Below the pieces are notes generated by a model. It was not told the DNA's origin. It did not search any database and was given only the letters and a program-made list of their open reading frames with translations. This document shows positions 24,026 through 35,500 of a stretch of DNA of 64,000 nucleotides, in pieces (within the stretch, counting starts at the first letter, position 1; each line of letters begins with the position of its first letter). The stretch comes from Brachynemurus nebulosus (taxonomy: Eukaryota; Arthropoda; Insecta; Neuroptera; Myrmeleontidae), in contig JAPWDM010000011.1 of the NCBI GenBank assembly GCA_035578155.1, forward strand, positions 19,830,185-19,894,184, given 5' to 3'. Both the position numbers and the translations under genes were made by a program.

Positions 24026-24690
24026 GGCTGGGTGCGTGATGGCAACGACATCTATAATATACATTTTTCCGGGCTCATTAACAAATATAAATAATGGTAA
24101 CCGTGAAAATAAATAAATTTAAAATATTTTTAAAAAAACCGTAAAATCTGAATACAAATGTTTGCTATTTACAATTAATTTTTTTTTATAAATAAATTTG
24201 AACAATTTGACGTGTAAAATACTGGATGAAGTCTAATAGTTGTATTAAAAAAGTAATTAAATAATTTTCGACGTTAATATATGGATATAATTATCAAGAC
24301 AGTATTTCCTTCCAACCCCGGACTATGCAGAGCAAAAAGTTACTAGCGACGGTGAAACACGCCAGGGAAATTCGAGAATTAAGAAATGCTGGTCATTTCC
24401 TTGAATGTAGAGCCATAAGGCAACCGTCAATAACTTTAACTCCTTATAAAATATCATTGAATGTGAGTTAAAATACAAATATTTTTAATTCTGTACTTAT
24501 GGATTGACGTGTAAATGTTAATACTGTTGATAGATAAATAAGGAACGACATATTAGTTGCAATTGAGTTTATAATCAAAGTGGATCAATGTAAAGATTTT
24601 TATTTAATATTTTTTATTACACTATAAACACATACGAGCCCGTATTAATGCTTATTTTCTCCACTACTGACGCTGCAATCGATTTAATTA
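24026..24690. repeat. Duplicated blocks A + C, intact copy 2
   Basis: Block A (24026-24250) runs directly into block C (24250-24690) and shows the uninterrupted arrangement. The duplication is older than the insertion at 21628-23529 if the insertion is absent from this copy by descent. Confidence 0.85.
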
Positions 24691-24699
24691 CCTACCAAT

Positions 24700-25195
24700 T
24701 ACCAATAATTACTTGCACCAAATAACAATGTTGAAACATGAGCTTATTTTAATTTTTTTTAAAATATCTTGTTGCATTAAGAGTAAATAATTTACTAGCT
24801 ATAGTAGCTATCAATTTTTGTTATAAATATAGTGTCTTTAGTCAAACCTTTTCAATTATCACAATTATTTTTTCCTTCTTTGTTTAGGTTATTTTATTTA
24901 TAGTGGCTACCATGAAAAAGTCGTTAGAAGAACTATTTCAGGTTAACTGATTGTTTTTTCCTTACGGTACTATACAGTTTTCTTTAGTGTAACCTAAAAC
25001 ATTAAACATGTTCACCAAAAAAACGACGACTCCGGAAGTGCCGGCAGAAGTGAAAACTTGAATATTAACGTTGTGCATTTTTGATATTTTGGAATGGTTA
25101 GGGAATAATTTTGCACGAATTGCTTTAATTATCAGTATAAAAGTACTATCATTTATGTGGTAGAATACAATATTTATTTATTGCGCAATCGTACA
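24700..25195. other. Gene-free stretch
   Basis: AT-rich; no feature recognised. Confidence 0.4.
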
Positions 25196-25239
25196 CAAAC
25201 ATGACAATTTATATTACATTAAAAAGTTTATTGTCTGCT

Positions 25240-25530
25240 CTACTGATATGTCTGCTCTACTCTCCATCCGTCTTACGAATTTTCGATCACTCTCCATCCG
25301 TCTTACGAATTTTCGATCAGGTCACGTGTCCTGACGCGAGTTTAACATTTTTTATCCATTACAAAACAGTGTACAACGCAGTTTATTGTCTGCTCTACTG
25401 TACTGTCTACTCTCCATCCGTCTTACGAATTTTCGATCACTCTCCATCCGTCTTACGAATTTTCGATTAGGTCACGTGTCCTGACGCGAGTTTAACATTT
25501 TTTACCCATTACAAAAAAGTGTACAACGCC
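25240..25530 (+). repeat. Higher-order tandem repeat (30-bp dimers in 150-bp units)
   Basis: A 30-bp phrase starting CTCTCCATCCGTCTTACGAA occurs four times (25259, 25289, 25409 and 25439), as two adjacent pairs. Each pair is followed by a shared segment with GTCACGTGTCCTGACGCGAG and ACATTTTTT, giving a 150-bp outer period. The copies are almost identical, so the outer duplication is recent. The 89-codon frame across it simply repeats SPSVLRIFDH. Confidence 0.9.
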
Positions 25531-26160
25531 GCTAAAGAAGTTTTCACTTCAAAAACAATAGAACTCTAAAAATATTAGTTCAAAAAATCTATTGTTTTGT
25601 TTCATATTAAAATTTACAGTTATAGTAAATATCTTATCTACACCCAGTAATGCTACTGTCATTTCGCTGTAAATAACTTTGACTGTACTTGAAAATATGT
25701 TACATTGGATTTGTGGATATAAAATATATGCATATGTACGGATGTAATATACGATTGAAACGTGAAACAAAATGGCATTCAGCATATTATCTCTAAATAG
25801 GTTTTATTTTTACGTTGCTTGCTCTCTGCGTATATTACATGAAGCATTTTTGTGTTTTTATATTAAATTTTATATAATAGGTACTTTTTCTATATAGAAA
25901 TAAGAATAAATATTTCTTTTAAATCTTGTATGCTTATATGTTTACATGCTTTTTGAGGTAGGGCGAACATGTAACATTAATTCTTTGGTTAATAAAATTG
26001 TAACTTCATTGCTACGTTGCACAAATATATTTACTTATTTAGTTAAAAAAATACTACTGTCATGTCGTAAAGTCGTGTATAACTTTACTACATTTCCCAA
26101 GATTGCCTTCTACGAGAATAACTCTCATCATATAGAATAGGTATATATCCCGATTCGGTG
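25531..26160. other. Gene-free stretch
   Basis: AT-rich; short frames on both strands lack any family feature. Confidence 0.4.
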
Positions 26161-26177
26161 CCGTGACTAGTGAACCG

Positions 26178-26325
26178 CAGACAGTTCAACCACGACAGTT
26201 TAACCCCGACAGTCCAACCGACGACAGACCAACCTAACGATAGATCAACCTAACGACAGATTAACCAATGACAATTGAACCTAACAATATTTTAACTGAA
26301 GACCATTTAACCTTTGTACAATCTG
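26178..26325 (+). repeat. Short degenerate minisatellite (GACAGNYYAACC)
   Basis: About nine imperfect copies of a 13-17-bp phrase of the form GACAG-TTCAACC/TTTAACC/TCCAACC/ACCAACC in a row. Confidence 0.75.
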
Positions 26326-26439
26326 CTAACTAATAAGATCAAAATTATTTGAATTTTATCTAACAATGAAATTAGCCTCCCTTGAGACTTGAGACTAAAT
26401 ATGCACAATTAAGCGTATATTATTTGGTTGGGTTGTGTA

Positions 26440-26710
26440 TGATTTGGTTAGCTTTCATTGAATTCGATTACTTTAGGTGTTGTTTGGTTAGGTTAGTCTG
26501 TTAAGTTGTATTTGGTTACGTTAGGTTGGGTTTGTTTATAATTTGTTGAGTTCGGTTAGTTTAGACTGGTTTTGGTTAGGTTAAGTCGGATTTGTTTACA
26601 ATTTGTTGAGTTCGATTAATTTAAGTTGAGTTTGGTTAGGTTAGGTTGGGTTTGTTTATAATTTGTTGATTTTAGTTTAGGTTGAGTTTGATCAGTTAGG
26701 TTTTATTTAG
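26440..26710 (+). repeat. 60-bp tandem repeat rich in TTAGG
   Basis: Three units with an exact 60-bp spacing start near 26514, 26574 and 26634. Each contains GGTTAGGTTAGG or a variant, then GTTTGTTTATAATTTGTTGA. More degenerate GGTTRGGTT phrases lie upstream to about 26440 and downstream to 26710. The TTAGG word is the insect telomere repeat, but only two units run together at a time. Confidence 0.75.
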
Positions 26711-26714
26711 TTGT

Positions 26715-28590
26715 GTTTGATTAGAAGACTCTCGTTGCCGAGCAACGAAGTACTACTTTGAGCTTTAAAACGAAAAGTAATATTTTGTCGCTAGCTCAAC
26801 GTATATTTAATTATAAATCGGGTAGGCCTTGTTTATATTTTCTATGGTAATAAATAAACAGATTCTAAAAACATTATTTTTATGATAATCAAGTGAAATA
26901 TTAATTTTATTAAATTTAAACTACAAAATATTAATTAAAAATAATAAATAATTATAATTAATAAATAATAAGAATAAAATATTTAAAAAAATCTATGCAT
27001 ATATATAATGGAAATATAATAGTGACAGTGATTTCTCAAGTGCACCTCAAGATATTTCTGAAGCTGCAAAAATTTTAACATTAAAATAAATATTAACGTC
27101 CATTATTATTTTTTCAAGTATCTTTTAAATAAAAAGTACTTTTTATAAGATTGTAGAAAAAATTTTGTGTGTAATTCAAGCACAAAATGACATTGTCGTT
27201 CTCATGATCTCTCATGTCAACATTCTCAATCGAACGATAAAGTACTATTTTGCGCTCTCACAAATAACTATAAATTAGTGTACCTAACGATATAAATTAT
27301 TTGCTGGAGAAATTATAAAAATTTTATTGCAAAAAAACTATAAATTTCACTTATAATAGATAAATTTAATTTTAATTATTAAAATTGTAATGACCCACAA
27401 TTTTTAAAAGAATTTACAACTATATGATCTTTCTAGATATTAAAATTTTAATAATTTGTTAAAATTTGAGATTTCAGTCTAGACCACACACCATTATTAT
27501 TCTAGTTCAAAATTATTAGACAAAGGTGATTTGGATTAAGTAACTACGGGAAAATTGGTAAATTTGATTAGTAAAGTAAGATTAATTACGGCGATATCAA
27601 TATTTATTGTATAATTAAAATTTTTGACTTCCATAACAATGTACAAAAATTTCATATTTTGTAATACTACCTATTATTTTATTAATTTTCAGCTCGATGC
27701 ACATCAGATTGTAATCTTTCAATTAATTTAAAATTTACATTTTTAATTGTCCTTGTAATTTTTGTCGCCTAAATTATACGAACTTCGAGTATTGAAACAA
27801 TAGAGTTGACGTTATCATTTTTTTTAGGTTTTTGTATAATTTGGAGCCTCTAAATATGTAAATTTATCACTAGTTATTTTCCCTAGCTTACAAACATTCA
27901 AAATAAACCATATTCAGATAAACCTAAAAAAGTGCTTTTAGCGAAGTTTGATTTTTACAGCCTGATTTTTTGTGCAACGCATCTCCTAAACATTTTAGGG
28001 TTTCGTAGTCAAAACCATGAAGCCCTTATAGTTTGGCCAAATCCATCCGTCCGTCACACCCTCATAGTTTCCACATATTTGGACGTACGATGATAAAATT
28101 TTGCATGTAGATTGATAAAATTCTCAATTATCCCATAGTAAATCTTTTTCAACTTTTTAATCTAATTGAAAAGTAGGGATGAAAATTTTTTTCATGTACG
28201 GCTTTGTGTGGAATATCACTAGAAAGGGCTTTGAAAATGTAATTCGCGTTCGTATTACCATTTTTTCTAAAGTTCTTTTGTGGGATATTGCATTCGATCT
28301 CTTGCAGAATATTCCATCTCTGATTAGGTACTTTAATTTATTGCTCAGACAAGTTCGGTATTTTTTCTTCGTGTTTAATTTTGTATACAAATTTATCTAT
28401 GATCAGTTCTAGAATAGATACATTTTTTGAATTATCTCAAACATTTCCCAGCATATACGTATTACATATGCCATATTAAAAGAAAAAGGGCAAAAGCAAG
28501 CATATATCTATTCGCTGGCAGAATAGTTTAATAATTACTAATATAATTAAATATTACTAATTTATAATTTTTGCAAACTTTGTTTCATTA
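26715..28590. other. Mostly gene-free; dispersed-repeat piece near 27990-28150
   Basis: CGTTGCCGAGCAACG at about 26751-26765 forms a small perfect hairpin. Around 27990-28040, TTTTAGGGTTTCGTAGTCAA followed by CCCTTATAG and CCATCCGTCCGTC resembles a dispersed arthropod repeat of the GGTTCCGTA...CCCTTATAG type. No coding exon is recognised; the overlapping 77-codon frames on both strands at 28157-28412 lack features. Confidence 0.4.
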
Positions 28591-28594
28591 ATTA

Positions 28595-29659
28595 CACAGG
28601 CCTGCGAAATTTGACTTTTTTTCCCCCTTCCAATAATTATGGTTTTTGTTAAATATCTAGGTATGTTAAATTAAAGTACAGCTCTGTTTTTTTTCTAACA
28701 CATTGAGATTTATTTTTATTGATGACATACATATTTCAAAATTTTTTAGCAATTCTTATGAAAATACAAATATAAATGAAATTAAAATTAAATTTTTACT
28801 CAAGAAACCAATAGTATTAGTTGAAAAAAATGCTAAAAAAACTAAGTAAATTAAAAGGACTTATAATATACTATTCTACTTTCTTCAAAACTTCTCTTCA
28901 ATCTTTTTCTCTTATGCTTTATATCCGGTTCATATCTCTTCAACATCCAACAGTAGCCTGCCATCATGGTTGCGTCTCACCTTCCTTGGTATCTGCTCTC
29001 CATAACCTTTATATATTGGTGGAAGCGCTCACCTTGTTCTTCACTTATTTCACCAAGATTCTCAGGCAAGAAGTCAATATGAGATTAGAGAAAATGTAAC
29101 TTTACACTCTTACTGCAACCCAGTTTATGGAAATTGCTGAGCATATTATTAACTATATTTTTATAATCTGGGCTTTTTTTATTTCCTAAAAAATGTTTCA
29201 CTACCTCTTTTAATGATTTTCAACTTTTTTTTTATAGTTGTTTTAAACTAACTTTTATTAACAACCGATGATTAACAGAGAATATAACGATATAATTTTT
29301 TTTTTAAATTGAATTTATACCTACCTACTTATTAAGTTTTTATAAGTACGGTCCTGTTATATAAAGATATAGGTCACTTGGTTAATTAGGTTTTAGTTAA
29401 TGAAACCATTGATGAGAATGTGTTCCCAAAAACCAATTACAACTGTGCAATGACTTTTTATTAGATACGAAATAAATAGAAATGCATAATCTATTCTTGC
29501 TTGGTCAACCTAGGTAATTTTAGTCAAATATTTTAATACCTAATATCTAAAAATTCTGACGTGCTGAAATTTTTTGAATATTTTTTTCGTAATCAGCGCA
29601 CTAAAATTTATAAAAGTCAGTTGTCAAATTTTAAGGGGGGAAACCATCGCAGGCCTGTG
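28595..29659 (-). mobile_element. TIR element with TTA target duplication and decayed gene
   Basis: The left end CACAGGCCTGCGA and the reverse complement of the right end are identical for 13 bp, both then leading to a C-rich run. TTA lies immediately outside both ends (28592-28594 and 29660-29662). A 3-bp TWA duplication is typical of PIF/Harbinger elements, but the TIR alone does not settle the superfamily. The element carries the decayed minus-strand gene at 28875-29222. Confidence 0.7.
28875..29222 (-). pseudogene. Decayed gene fragment of a recurrent arthropod protein family
   Basis: Read on the minus strand, one frame gives, with stops, K-S-L-K-E-V-V-K-H-F-L-G-N, then DYKNIVNNMLSNFHKLGC, KLHFL-stop-SHIDFLPENLGEIS, EEQGERFHQYIKVMESRYQG, R-stop-DATMMAGYCWMLKRYEPD and a basic tail. 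I recall this block pattern (FLGN, LHFL.SH.DF.P.NLG..S.E.GERFHQ, RYQG.W...M.ADYCW) from many arthropod gene models, but cannot assign a function or a Pfam name. At least two stops interrupt it: a TAA after LHFL, and a TGA where the family as I recall it has Trp. A TGA at 29220-29222 may mark a third lost Trp. Frame and order are otherwise intact for about 115 codons, so decay is fairly recent. Confidence 0.7.
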
Positions 29660-29662
29660 TTA

Positions 29663-30180
29663 ATATTTATTATTATCAACAGTTATTATAGCGTTTTTTA
29701 AATGTCTTTTATCTGAGCTCATCGTTATAAAGCAGGCCGCTAGGTAGTAGCTAATTATAATAATTGGAAATTGAATGCGCAACATCTAATTAGGTAATTG
29801 CTACTGAAATTTGTCACTATTACGGTACGAATTTATTTAAATTCCATCATATTACTTACCATTTTAATTACTTACTTGAATAGCTAAAGAAAAACTTCTT
29901 AAATAAAAATTCACTTGTTTGAGTAAATGCTACTATTTAACTGCAACAATTCATGGTGGTTGTTTATTTGTGCAGAATAAGTGGCGGTTTATTTGAAAAT
30001 AGTTTGCTTTTTTAATATTTGTGTTTTTTTGTGTTATTTGTTTAAATTGTGATTGAAAACAAAAAATGTAATACAAATTATTATTAATATTATTATTTTT
30101 TTATAATTATTGATTTTATTTGATAAAATTTGTTTTGATAAATGTCAGTGATAGTTTTTCCATAACTAATTTAAAGATAT
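29663..30180. other. Gene-free stretch
   Basis: AT-rich; nothing recognised. Confidence 0.4.
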
Positions 30181-30187
30181 CATATTT

Positions 30188-30441
30188 GAACTGCTAACTG
30201 CAGAAAGGAAACAAGTCCAAAATTTTTAAAATTTTTTTGTTGTTTTAAATTCAAGATGGTGTATAGACTTGTACTCTGTCTGCAGTAAACGCATAAATGA
30301 ACTACTTACTATGGCCATAACATATGATGGAAAAGTTCCCTTTCTGTTGTAAATCATCCGTCTATACATCATCTTTAGTTTAACACAAAAAAACGCATTT
30401 GAAAAATTTTGGACATGTTCCCTTTCTGCAGTTAGCAGTTC
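30188..30441. mobile_element. 254-bp MITE, TIR GAACTGCTAACTGCAGAAAG
   Basis: The ends share GAACTGCTAACTGCAGAAAG exactly, and similarity extends to about 43 bp (through GTCCAAAATTTTT). ATTT occurs directly outside both ends (30184-30187 and 30442-30445) and may be the target duplication. A weaker second inversion lies inside. Non-coding. Confidence 0.8.
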
Positions 30442-30449
30442 ATTTAGTG

Positions 30450-32465
30450 TCCTAAAGTTATATTCAGATTTTAAATTTTTAAATTTTAATTTAATTTGAA
30501 AATTAAAATGGTTGTCAGTATGTGTTCATCCCTTCATAGACTTTTTAAAACTTATAATTTTCACATTTAAGTAGGGCAGTGAGAAATTTTTAGTTCAAAT
30601 ACAATTTAACTTTCTTTACAAGACATGAGTATCTAATGGATTTATTGACATTTCTAAAGTATAGTTATTATTGACCAAGATTTCTAAAATATTTTAATTA
30701 ATGGATAGGTTTCATAAAGATTTATTTTTTGATTCTATGTGAAATAGGGTTTTTTCAGGGAACATCAAGGAAATCAAGAACGATTTTCTTGTTGTCAATA
30801 TAAGAATATAAAAATTTGTACAAGGAATTCAACTTATAATATTAAAAAATAATTCTTTTTTTAAAAAATAACATCGAAAACCTATAATTAATTTTTTTGT
30901 TGACTTGGCTGTGTAAATTATAATTTAAATCATCGGTACATTTAATGGCGTCACCAAACAAAAAATTTATTTTTTTAAATTGAACATTACTTATTTGCAT
31001 TGTAAAAACAACTGAAATTCGATTAGATAGTGGGACTAGGGTAATTTAGGAATAAAATTTTTTTACCCTCAAAGTTAAAATACAAGTTAGTAAAAGCTAT
31101 TTTTTTAACACAAGTATTGTTCCTAGGTCCTACATTGTGAATTGTCAATTTTTGAAAAATTTAAATTCAACTTTTATAAACTAGATTCGGTTTTTTGCGA
31201 ATCATGTGCACCGTTTAGAAAATTATAAATCATTTTCCTTTTTCCTAAAATTTTCGTTTAAAAAAATTCATACTGGATATAAAACAATTTTAAATTAATT
31301 TATTAATTATTTGAATAATTAATTAACATGCGCATATACAGTGATGGCCATTCATTCTATAGAGTATAAGGATACCTTTGAACCACCTGAGACTAGTACC
31401 TAACTTACTACACATATTATAGGAAAGAGTTACAAAATAGTTACTAATTATTAATAATTGATTACGGAATTCATATTTTGTGAAAAAATTTGTTTGAGGA
31501 AGTATATAATTGTGAAAGTACCGTATCTCAGCAAGAAAGTCTCCAGAGTCTTACATTGTTAGAATTGAATCTTGGAATAAAGTTGCAAAAAATATTTGTT
31601 GATAGCCTGAATGTTGATAGCCACAAGGAATACTTGATTTTTAAAAGGGTAAATTTGGAGTCCAAAACCTATAATTAACTTTAAAGTTGACTAAAATTGT
31701 GATTGAAATTATGATTTGTAGAGTTTTGAAAATTTTAGCAAGCATGTCTGATGATGTCACTATGATATTTCCAATATGAAAATAGTGACAATGTAGATGT
31801 TTAGGAATAAATATTTCATTTTGGTCGTTCAAATATGATATAATAATAAATTAATTAAATTCGATCAGTTTATCTGTATTGAAATTTGTTTCCTCTAAAA
31901 ATATTACATTATTTTCAACAATGTTTCAATTTGGTTTTAGTTTTTGTTAATATCATAATTTATTGATTTAAAATTTCAAATCAATCTAAATAAATTGCTA
32001 ATATTTGTACATATGAATAATTTTTTTTTTTTTTTTTTTGATAATTGATTCACGTATTTTGTTGGTTTTATTTGAAAGTAGTTTGAAAGTCAATTATGGT
32101 TCCTTTACGTAACAAATATGGACATTTACCTTTTTTTCACCTTGAAAATAATAGTTAACAAAACCAATAAAAAAATTTCTTTAATTGTTCATGGTAACAG
32201 GAAACAGATAATTTCAGATAAACATATGTTTTCCGTAATCGATATTGTGACATTACAATCAGTTTTAGTCAAAAATACCTAATCAGTAAATTAGTAAAAA
32301 TTTAAAAGATCATAAGCGTTTAAAAAAGTTTGTAAAAACGGATATTAGCACTTTATTAGAACTAAAATTATTCTTGTTAACGTATGTCTAGCATATTCCA
32401 AAATTTTTTTTTAAATATTTAACAACAATTTACTAATTTGTATTATATTTTTTGTCATAAAAATA
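30450..32465. other. Gene-free upstream region of the oxidoreductase gene
   Basis: Very AT-rich with T homopolymers (32022-32039). The 62-codon frame at 31490-31678 begins at a non-ATG codon and lacks family features. Untranslated upstream exons of the downstream gene could lie here but cannot be seen. Confidence 0.4.
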
Positions 32466-32468
32466 ATT

Positions 32469-32476
32469 TATAAAAG
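32469..32476 (+). promoter_or_regulatory. Possible TATA box
   Basis: TATAAAAG lies 44 bp before the oxidoreductase ATG, which would leave a 5' untranslated leader of about 15 nt. The region is so AT-rich that chance occurrence is likely. Confidence 0.2.
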
Positions 32477-32512
32477 ATATTAAAAGTGAACTATACATGA
32501 ACTAATTCAATA

Positions 32513-35500
32513 ATGTCGTGGGTACCACCAGATATTGGAAATTTGTGTCAACCTCTATTAAATGTTACAACATGTCTACCAAGCACATATCTACTAATAC
32601 AATTAATCACACGATTATTCGGGTATTCCCCGGATTCACAATTTTCATCTCCATCATCAAAATTTGGTTATAGTCCGGAAAATTTTATTTCAAACGATCA
32701 GTTTCGAGAAAGTTGGACGAAAATTTTTCGTGAACCAAGTTGGAATACGTTTGGACACGATTCATCACAATCACTGTTTAACTCCGTGCCAGAATCGAGT
32801 AATGATGTACCTGTGTTTGATTTTATTATAATTGGTGGAGGATCTGCGGGCTGTGTACTGGCCAGACGGTTGTCGGAGATTAAAAACTGGAGAGTAAGTA
32901 TAACTTTTGTTGTATCTAACAATAGGTTCCTTAAGTAAATCAAAATTAAATAACTTGTTAGTTAATTTACTGAATTTTAAAAGGAATTACGAAAAATTTT
33001 AACGAAAATAACAAAATTAGCACTTACACTAATATGCATAAAATTGTTATAATTAAAAATTACCTCCAACAAATATCATATTCTTAAACAAAAAATCTTG
33101 TACTTTGATTTTAGATAACTCTTAAGGGGTAATACTATCTTGTAGGACCAAAATCAAGGCTGAGTTTCATGAATTTTGTGGAAAGATAAAACATTTAATT
33201 CAATTTCGGTTTTTTGTACACGATTATAAACCTCTTAAGGTATATAAAAATATTTTTTTATATTGTTCAAAAACAAAATGGCGGCACAACAACTAAGAGG
33301 ATGAAACATTGTTTTTTTTATGGCCACTCTTGCCATACTCCTACAGGTCGCAAATTCGCTTCTGTGATTTGATTTGCTTCTTGAAAAACATGGTTTGGAA
33401 GAAAACGCGTTTCAACGCGTAATATATTTCGAAGTAATTTTTTATTTACCGACCAGCTCCAACTTTCGTATTACCCCTTAATAGAGCTAGAATCCACGCT
33501 AATTGGACATCTGTTTGGCACCTGAAATTGAGTGCACTATGAACTTGTAACCAACAATTTACCATCACCACTTTTGTGAAGCAAACGTTACCAAACGTTG
33601 CTTATCAGTACACGATAGTATAGTTTAATTTGTAATTTTGTTGTGCGCGGGGCCGTGGAAAGAAGTGGCGGGCCCCGTGGTTAAACCGCATTTTTTAAAA
33701 ATTTTCTCCTCAAAAAAGTAATTCGTAAGCAAAAAATACTTTTTTCCTAGGTCCTCTACTGACAGCTACGGGCCCCACCTTCAAGCCTAGGCTCCGGGGG
33801 AACAACCCGGGCTACTCTACCCTCTCGTCGGATCTGGTTGTACGTACTAGAGGTGTAACGATTCTTCGCCCTTTTTCAGACATTCGTATTCGTATTCGTC
33901 AAAAACTGAAAATATTTTACAAATATTTTTATTATAAATTTTTATTATAAATTTTTATAACGTAAAATCCCCTATACCGGGACACTATCCAATAAAAGAA
34001 CAGTTTTGACATTTACATATTAAGGAAGTTATTTCTGAAAGAAACGTCTGATAACAAAAATTATTATTAATGGAATGATTGTTTTCCAATTTAAATTCAC
34101 CTCGCATCTAATGTTTCCTTACTTAATTAAAGAAATACATATATACATTAAACAGTTTTTGCTGAATATGTCTCTTTTGCGTTTGATCAATGCTTATTTA
34201 TAGAAACACATGCCTTATAAATTTTGACATTTTCTAGTTAATTTTCGAAGTTAGCGCAATAAAACTATACAAATAATTTTATTAGTCCAGTTAAGACTAA
34301 TTTCAATTTAAAAATAGTGTTACGTAATGGGGGCTTTTACGTCGCCTAAGTGTAAATAAAAATAAAAAGATTATGTAGATTAATGACCAAAGATTTTTGT
34401 TGTCTAATTTTACACTTTCTGTCGGTATTTTAAGTAAGAATACAATGAGCGACTCATAGGGGCTAGAATTTTAATAAACCCCAGATACTTACCTCAAGCT
34501 AAAATCCTTTTTTTTTTTATAATTGGTTTGACAAGAATTTATACGAATTAACAAAATTCCTTACTTTAATGGCATTAAACTGTCACGTTTCAAATAAAAA
34601 AAAGTTAAACAACGATGTCACAGCATCTGTGTCATAGCCAGAACAGTCGTAGAGCGTTTCGTTAACGTATCAAAAGTGTTTCCGGCATTTGGGTACAATA
34701 AAAATATTTTTTCTCCGAAAATACTGTTGACAAGTAAAACACTTTGTCCGGGCGCGGAACAGAAGCGTTGGGCCCCCTTTCTAGACCCGAGCCCCCGAGC
34801 AATTGTTCCATCTAACTCCAAGGACTGTATAGTGTTATAAGCATCTCAAGGTATAATAATAGTATATTGTGCAATAAGTGCGGGAAATTGTCGATTGCTC
34901 ACGAAAGCGAAGTTGAGCGCACGAACGTAGCGAGTGCGCTCATTCGCTTGAGTGGAGCAATCGACAATCCCGCACGAGTTGCACATACTATTTTTTATTA
35001 CGAATTTCACATACTTTTTTTTATTATTATGACTATTTTTGACATTTTTATTACTTTTTAAAATAATATTTTTAAGTGTTCGTTTTTTTTTCTGAATTAA
35101 TTATCGTTTAAATTACTTTATTGGTGGTTTCTATAGAAATAATTATGAAATATTTATTAAATGAAAAATTAAGAGGCGGCTTTGCGTATTTTGATTAAAT
35201 TTTGCGTGTTTTATTGTCAATTTGCGTGTGGAAAGTTACTTTCCACACGCAAAAAAAGTATGCGGGAAGAGTACAGTGGGCAAATAGCTATTTTGCGTAC
35301 AGAAATGTTTGCGCCAAGTTAGTACTTCTCCCGCATGAGTAATAAAAAAATTTTATTTTGACGCCTATCTCACTACGAAATTATTATTTAGACCCCAAGC
35401 TGTAATCTTATAGAGACAACAGTATTTGAGTATTTGTCTTTTCTGCAGGAAAATTAATTTGTTGCCTTTTGGTATGAAATAGTTTCTAATTTTCTAGAAA

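Noticed and set aside
25201..25470. 89-codon frame with repeated SPSVLRIFDH
   Set aside because: A by-product of the 30-bp tandem repeat; 30 is divisible by three so the frame stays open.
26440..26710. True telomere tract
   Set aside because: Only two TTAGG units occur in a row and they are embedded in 60-bp units; a real telomere would be long and uniform.
34618..35061. Short frames at the foldback repeat
   Set aside because: They follow the palindrome and its GC-rich flank; no features, and they lie within the oxidoreductase intron.
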